64,000 bases of DNA, from positions 142,925-206,924 of the forward strand of contig JAVBKT010000004.1 in the NCBI GenBank assembly GCA_031553915.1, written 5' to 3'. Position 1 is the stretch's first letter, and each line of letters starts with the position of its first letter. A program made the position numbers and the translations under genes. Origin of the DNA: HGM13862 sp031553915. GTDB lineage: Bacteria; Bacillota; Dehalobacteriia; UBA4068. A model generated the notes under the pieces. That model had not been told where the DNA came from. It did no database searches and was given only the letters and a program-made list of their open reading frames with translations. Of this stretch, positions 60,449 to 64,000 are shown piece after piece.

Positions 60449-61989
60449 AAGCAGGGAAACCTTTTGTTTTAATGATTCTGGACGGCTGGGGTATGAAAGA
60501 AGGGGGAGATAATGACGCCCTCTCCCTGGCTGCTTTACCAAATTTTGATTTTTTGTGGCAAAAATATGCTCATACCGAGCTTACTGCCTCTGGCATGGGG
60601 GTAGGCCTCCCGGAAGGGCAGATGGGCAACAGTGAGGTTGGCCATATGAATATTGGTGCGGGCCGGGTTATTTATCAAGATTATACCCGCATCAATATGG
60701 CCATAGCAGACGGCAGCTTTTACGCTAATCCCGCCTTTATTGCTGCCTGCGATCATGCTAAAAATAATCATGCTGCGCTGCATCTGATTGGTCTGGTTTC
60801 TGATGGCGGGGTGCATAGCCATCTCAGCCATTTGCTGGCATTGATTAAGATGGCTAAAGAGCAGGGGGTAGCGAAGATTTTTGTCCACTGCTTAACTGAC
60901 GGGCGCGATACCGCGCCAAAGCTTGCCGATAAGTATATTGACCAGCTGGAGGATTATTGCGCCGGACTTGCGGGTATTGAAATCGCAACTGTGGTCGGCC
61001 GTTTCTATGGCATGGACAGGGATAAGCGTTGGGAGAGGGTAGAACAGGCCTACCAGGCGATGGTCTATGGCAAAGGCAAACAGTTCGCAAGCGCTAGCGC
61101 GGCAATACAAGCTTCATATCAAATTGACGAAGGCGATGAGTTTATCCAACCTTCAGTGATGGTGGATGATGACGGGAATCCTGTTGGCGCAATTGCCGAC
61201 GGAGACAGTATCATCTTTTTTAATTTCCGCTCTGATCGTGCCAGAGAGATTTGCCATGCTTTGCTTGATCCTGACTTTGCCGCTTTTGACAGGGGAACAC
61301 CGCAGCCAAAAATATTTTTAGTGACGATGACCGCTTATGAGGAAACGCTAAAACCGGTGGAAATAGCTTTTCCCACCCATGATCTCGAGCAAACGCTGGG
61401 GCAGATAATTGCCGAGCAAGGGATGCGGCAGCTGCGTTTGGCAGAGACAGAAAAATATGCGCATGTGACCTTTTTCTTCAATGGCGGCTGCGAAGATGTT
61501 TCAAAAGGAGAGGAGCGGATCTTAATCCCCTCGCCAAAAGTACGCACCTATGATTTACAGCCGGAAATGAGCGCGGAATTGGTTACTGATACACTGGTTG
61601 ACGCTATTGCCAGCGATAAGTATGATTTGATTGTGATTAATTTTGCCAACCCGGATATGGTTGGCCATACCGGTGTCAGGGAAGCGATTATCAAGGCAGT
61701 AGCCTTTATTGATAAATGCCTGGGAAGAGTGTATCGGGCCATTTTAGCGCAAAAAGGCACCTTGTTGGTCACAGCTGATCATGGCAATGCCGAACGCATG
61801 GTGGAGAATGGCGGGCCGATGACAGCGCATACCACCAATATGGTTCCTTTGATTATTGTTGATGATAATATGCTGGATATTAAATTGCACCAGGGCAAGC
61901 TTGCGGATATTGCCCCGACAATACTGCAATTGATGAATATCCCGCAACCTGCGGAAATGACAGGCGAGAGCCTGATTGACAAGATATAA
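60442..61989 (+). CDS. gpmI: 2,3-bisphosphoglycerate-independent phosphoglycerate mutase
   Basis: 515 aa. Alkaline-phosphatase-like enzyme with metal-binding Asp14 (LDGWG), nucleophile Ser64 (MGNSEVGHMNIG), RSDRARE, and late metal ligands DMVGHTG and TADHGNAE. Mn2+-dependent. Overlaps tpiA and abuts eno, so translation is coupled along the cluster. Confidence 0.96.
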   Translation: MLKAGKPFVLMILDGWGMKEGGDNDALSLAALPNFDFLWQKYAHTELTASGMGVGLPEGQMGNSEVGHMNIGAGRVIYQDYTRINMAIADGSFYANPAFIAACDHAKNNHAALHLIGLVSDGGVHSHLSHLLALIKMAKEQGVAKIFVHCLTDGRDTAPKLADKYIDQLEDYCAGLAGIEIATVVGRFYGMDRDKRWERVEQAYQAMVYGKGKQFASASAAIQASYQIDEGDEFIQPSVMVDDDGNPVGAIADGDSIIFFNFRSDRAREICHALLDPDFAAFDRGTPQPKIFLVTMTAYEETLKPVEIAFPTHDLEQTLGQIIAEQGMRQLRLAETEKYAHVTFFFNGGCEDVSKGEERILIPSPKVRTYDLQPEMSAELVTDTLVDAIASDKYDLIVINFANPDMVGHTGVREAIIKAVAFIDKCLGRVYRAILAQKGTLLVTADHGNAERMVENGGPMTAHTTNMVPLIIVDDNMLDIKLHQGKLADIAPTILQLMNIPQPAEMTGESLIDKI

Positions 61990-62024
61990 TGGCCAGAATT
62001 CTGTTTAAAGAAGGAGATGGGGAA

Positions 62025-63311
62025 ATGAGTATCATTTATGATGTACATGCCAGAGAAATTTTAGATTCCCGCGGCAACCCTACTGTTGAGGTGGAAGTGG
62101 TGCTGGAATCCGGAGCTTATGGACGGGCAGCAGTGCCGTCCGGCGCCTCCACCGGAGCATATGAGGCAGTAGAGCTGCGTGATAATGATAAATCGCGTTA
62201 TCTGGGCAAAGGCGTTCTGACAGCCTGCGCCAATGTTGATACCATTATTGCGCCGGCATTAATCGGTATGGATGCGCTGAATCAAAACGAAATTGACCAG
62301 GTCATGGTGGAGCTGGACGCTACCGATAACAAAGCTAATCTCGGCGCCAATGCTATTCTCGGCGTTTCGATGGCTTGTGCCCGGGCAGCTGCTGATTATT
62401 TGGAAATCCCCCTTTACCGCTATCTGGGCGGCAGCAATGCCAAGACTATGCCGGTGCCGATGATGAATATCTTAAACGGCGGCAAACACGCGGATAATAA
62501 TGTCGATATTCAGGAATTTATGATTATGCCTGTTGGCGCTGAGAGCTGGTCAGAAGCGCTGCGTATCTGTACGGAGATTTTTCATACTCTGCGCGCTGTG
62601 CTTAAAGAGCGTGGTTATAATACCGCCGTGGGTGATGAGGGCGGTTTTGCTCCTGATTTGCAATCCAATGAAGAAGCTTTAGAATGCGTTGTCATTGCCA
62701 TTGAAAAAGCAGGCTATAAGCCCTGTGAACAGGTACGCATTGCGATGGACCCGGCCGCAACCGAGCTGTATATAGACGGGCAATATGTCTTGGAGGGCGA
62801 AGGGCGCAAGCTGACATCGCTGCAGATGGTTGATTTTTGGGAAGATTTGTGCAACCGTTATCCGGTTATCTCCATCGAAGACGCTCTGGCCGAAGACGAC
62901 TGGGAGGGCTGGGTGGAGCTGACCAAGCGGTTAGGCGATAGAATTCAGCTGGTGGGGGATGATCTTTTTGTCACCAATACTGCGCGCTTGGGCAAAGGCA
63001 TTGAGCTTGGCGCGGCCAATGGTATTTTGATCAAGGTTAATCAGATCGGTACCGTGACTGAGACGATGGATGCTATTGCCATGGCCAAACAAGCCGGTTA
63101 TACTGCCATTGTTTCTCACCGCAGTGGTGAGACAGAAGATACTTTTATCGCGGATTTGGTTGTCGCTATCAATGCCGGGCAGATTAAAACCGGCGCTCCA
63201 TCCCGCACGGATAGGGTTGCCAAATACAATCAGCTGCTGCGTATTGAAGAAGAGCTTGACGCTATTGCCATATACAAAGGACTGGATGTTTTTTATAATA
63301 TAAAAAAATAA
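62025..63311 (+). CDS. eno: Enolase
   Basis: 428 aa from the ATG at 62025, with GGAG 8 nt upstream; the longer reading overlaps the gpmI stop and lacks support. YDVHAREILDSRGNPTVEV start, GDEGGFAPDL, GDDLFVTN (Mg2+ ligand), LIKVNQIGT (catalytic Lys) and SHRSGETED. Converts 2-phosphoglycerate to phosphoenolpyruvate. Confidence 0.97.
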   Translation: MSIIYDVHAREILDSRGNPTVEVEVVLESGAYGRAAVPSGASTGAYEAVELRDNDKSRYLGKGVLTACANVDTIIAPALIGMDALNQNEIDQVMVELDATDNKANLGANAILGVSMACARAAADYLEIPLYRYLGGSNAKTMPVPMMNILNGGKHADNNVDIQEFMIMPVGAESWSEALRICTEIFHTLRAVLKERGYNTAVGDEGGFAPDLQSNEEALECVVIAIEKAGYKPCEQVRIAMDPAATELYIDGQYVLEGEGRKLTSLQMVDFWEDLCNRYPVISIEDALAEDDWEGWVELTKRLGDRIQLVGDDLFVTNTARLGKGIELGAANGILIKVNQIGTVTETMDAIAMAKQAGYTAIVSHRSGETEDTFIADLVVAINAGQIKTGAPSRTDRVAKYNQLLRIEEELDAIAIYKGLDVFYNIKK

Positions 63312-63404
63312 AACTAAAACATTGTTATTTCTTCAATAATATGATAAAATACCTTGGTGGTTTTTTATAAATCATTTCAAACAAGGAGTAGGAGGTGAAA
63401 TTTT

Positions 63405-63635
63405 TTGCTTATAATAATATTAACCATTATTGATGTATTGGTCGCACTAGGGTTGATTGCCACAGTTTTGTTGCAATCAGGCAAAAGTGCTGGCCTTTCC
63501 GGTTCTATTGCCGGTGGCGCTGAAGCTATTTTTGGCGGTAAAAAGAAAGGGCTGGATGAGCTGCTCGGTAAGTTGACTAAGATTTTGGCAGGTGCTTTCA
63601 TGGTACTGTCTTTAGTGTTGGCTTTCTTGCATTAG
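63405..63635 (+). CDS. secG: Preprotein translocase subunit SecG
   Basis: 76 aa. Two membrane helices around the conserved loop LLQSGKSAGLSGSI and GGAEAIFGGKKKGLDELL. A TTG start with GGAGGTGA 6 nt upstream. secG after eno is common in Bacillota. It helps SecYE in protein export. Confidence 0.93.
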   Translation: MLIIILTIIDVLVALGLIATVLLQSGKSAGLSGSIAGGAEAIFGGKKKGLDELLGKLTKILAGAFMVLSLVLAFLH

Positions 63636-63690
63636 TCTTATGGCTATTCAAATAAACCAAGAAAAGAATTGATATGGAGGTTAACTGAAC

Positions 63691-64000
63691 GTGGAGTGGA
63701 TTAGAATTATTGCCCCCATTGCGGGTATTATCGCATTGTTTTTTGCGTTTTACCTAATCAAAAAAGTCACCCGCATGGACGCAGGCACGGACAAAATGAA
63801 AGAAATTGCCGGGAATATTCATGCCGGCGCAATGGCTTTTTTGAGAAGACAGTATAAAACATTAATTATTTTTGTCGTCATTATTATTATTGTTATTTCT
63901 GTTGTAGGGTTGCTTACCCAAGGCGAAAACAGCCTCAAATGGCAGACAGGTATCGCTTTTGCCGCCGGTGCGCTTTGCTCTATTCTGGCTGGATTTATTG
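63691..64000 (+). CDS. hppA: Membrane-bound pyrophosphatase, N-terminal part (3' end outside window)
   Basis: 103 codons present. GTG start with GGAGG 10 nt upstream. The first two helices with TDKMKEIAGNIHAGAMAFLRRQYKTL between them are the N-terminal pattern of ion-pumping inorganic pyrophosphatases. These pump H+ or Na+ using PPi. The residues that decide K+ dependence lie beyond the window. Gene order eno-secG-hppA suggests supply of energy from biosynthetic PPi. Confidence 0.9.
   Translation, partial: MEWIRIIAPIAGIIALFFAFYLIKKVTRMDAGTDKMKEIAGNIHAGAMAFLRRQYKTLIIFVVIIIIVISVVGLLTQGENSLKWQTGIAFAAGALCSILAGFI

Noticed and set aside
1..64000. Insertion sequences, prophage, CRISPR arrays, rRNA and integrative elements
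   Set aside because: No transposase, integrase, repeat-spacer array or rRNA sequence was found on either strand.

Overview
The window reads as a chromosomal segment from an anaerobic, endospore-forming, Gram-positive-type Bacillota (Clostridia-like, mid-40s percent GC by eye). Support: the spoIIGA-sigE pair, an alpha/beta-type small acid-soluble spore protein, a collagen-like spore-surface-type protein, a class B sortase, an S-layer homology (SLH) protein end, a corrinoid/methyl-folate methyltransferase pair and the start of a membrane pyrophosphatase. Genus is not assignable. There are no rRNAs, CRISPR arrays, transposases or phage genes; the only RNA gene I see is a tRNA-Pro(CGG). The content is mostly housekeeping, with several accessory islands.

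Layout. 1-467: 3' end of an SLH protein. 608-3156: CsoR-type metal sensor, P1B-type ATPase and a translationally coupled small membrane protein; both promoters carry CsoR boxes. 3233-11269: high-affinity K+ system kdpDE then kdpABC (minus strand), separated by a terminator. 11466-16269: patatin-like lipase, a short alpha-2-macroglobulin-like protein apparently read from a leaderless mRNA, and a membrane protein. 16341-19660: signal peptidase I with a long coiled-coil N-terminus, RNase H, corrinoid protein and methyl-THF:corrinoid methyltransferase. 19764-26586 (minus): lipoprotein, class B sortase, a pilus-like operon (PilC, four pilin-like proteins, PilT-like ATPase), transglutaminase lipoprotein. 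26939-31644 (plus): BTAD-type regulator, two paralogous MFS transporters behind a structured leader, collagen-like protein.

31738-44712 (minus): a long co-directional array running from metallophosphoesterase, nnr, alr, rpiB, dCMP deaminase and wecB into atpZ-atpI-atpBEFHAGDC. 44805-48488: DUF378 protein, sigE/spoIIGA (without sigG next to it), SASP, YigZ, TrmL. 48602-51598: two paralogous C45-type Ntn-hydrolases followed by an AmiS/UreI channel, the most suggestive uncharacterised system here. 52172-57074: tRNA-Pro, aldehyde dehydrogenase, pyridoxamine kinase, a PLP lyase and a PadR/DUF2812 pair with clear operators. 57430-64000 (plus): gap-pgk-tpiA-gpmI-eno-secG-hppA; the GAPDH carries NADP-type substitutions.

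The best candidates for follow-up are the C45/UreI operon, the non-canonical pilin operon with a sortase next to it, the coiled-coil signal peptidase, the NADP-type GAPDH in the glycolytic operon, and the leaderless A2M-like and RNase H genes.
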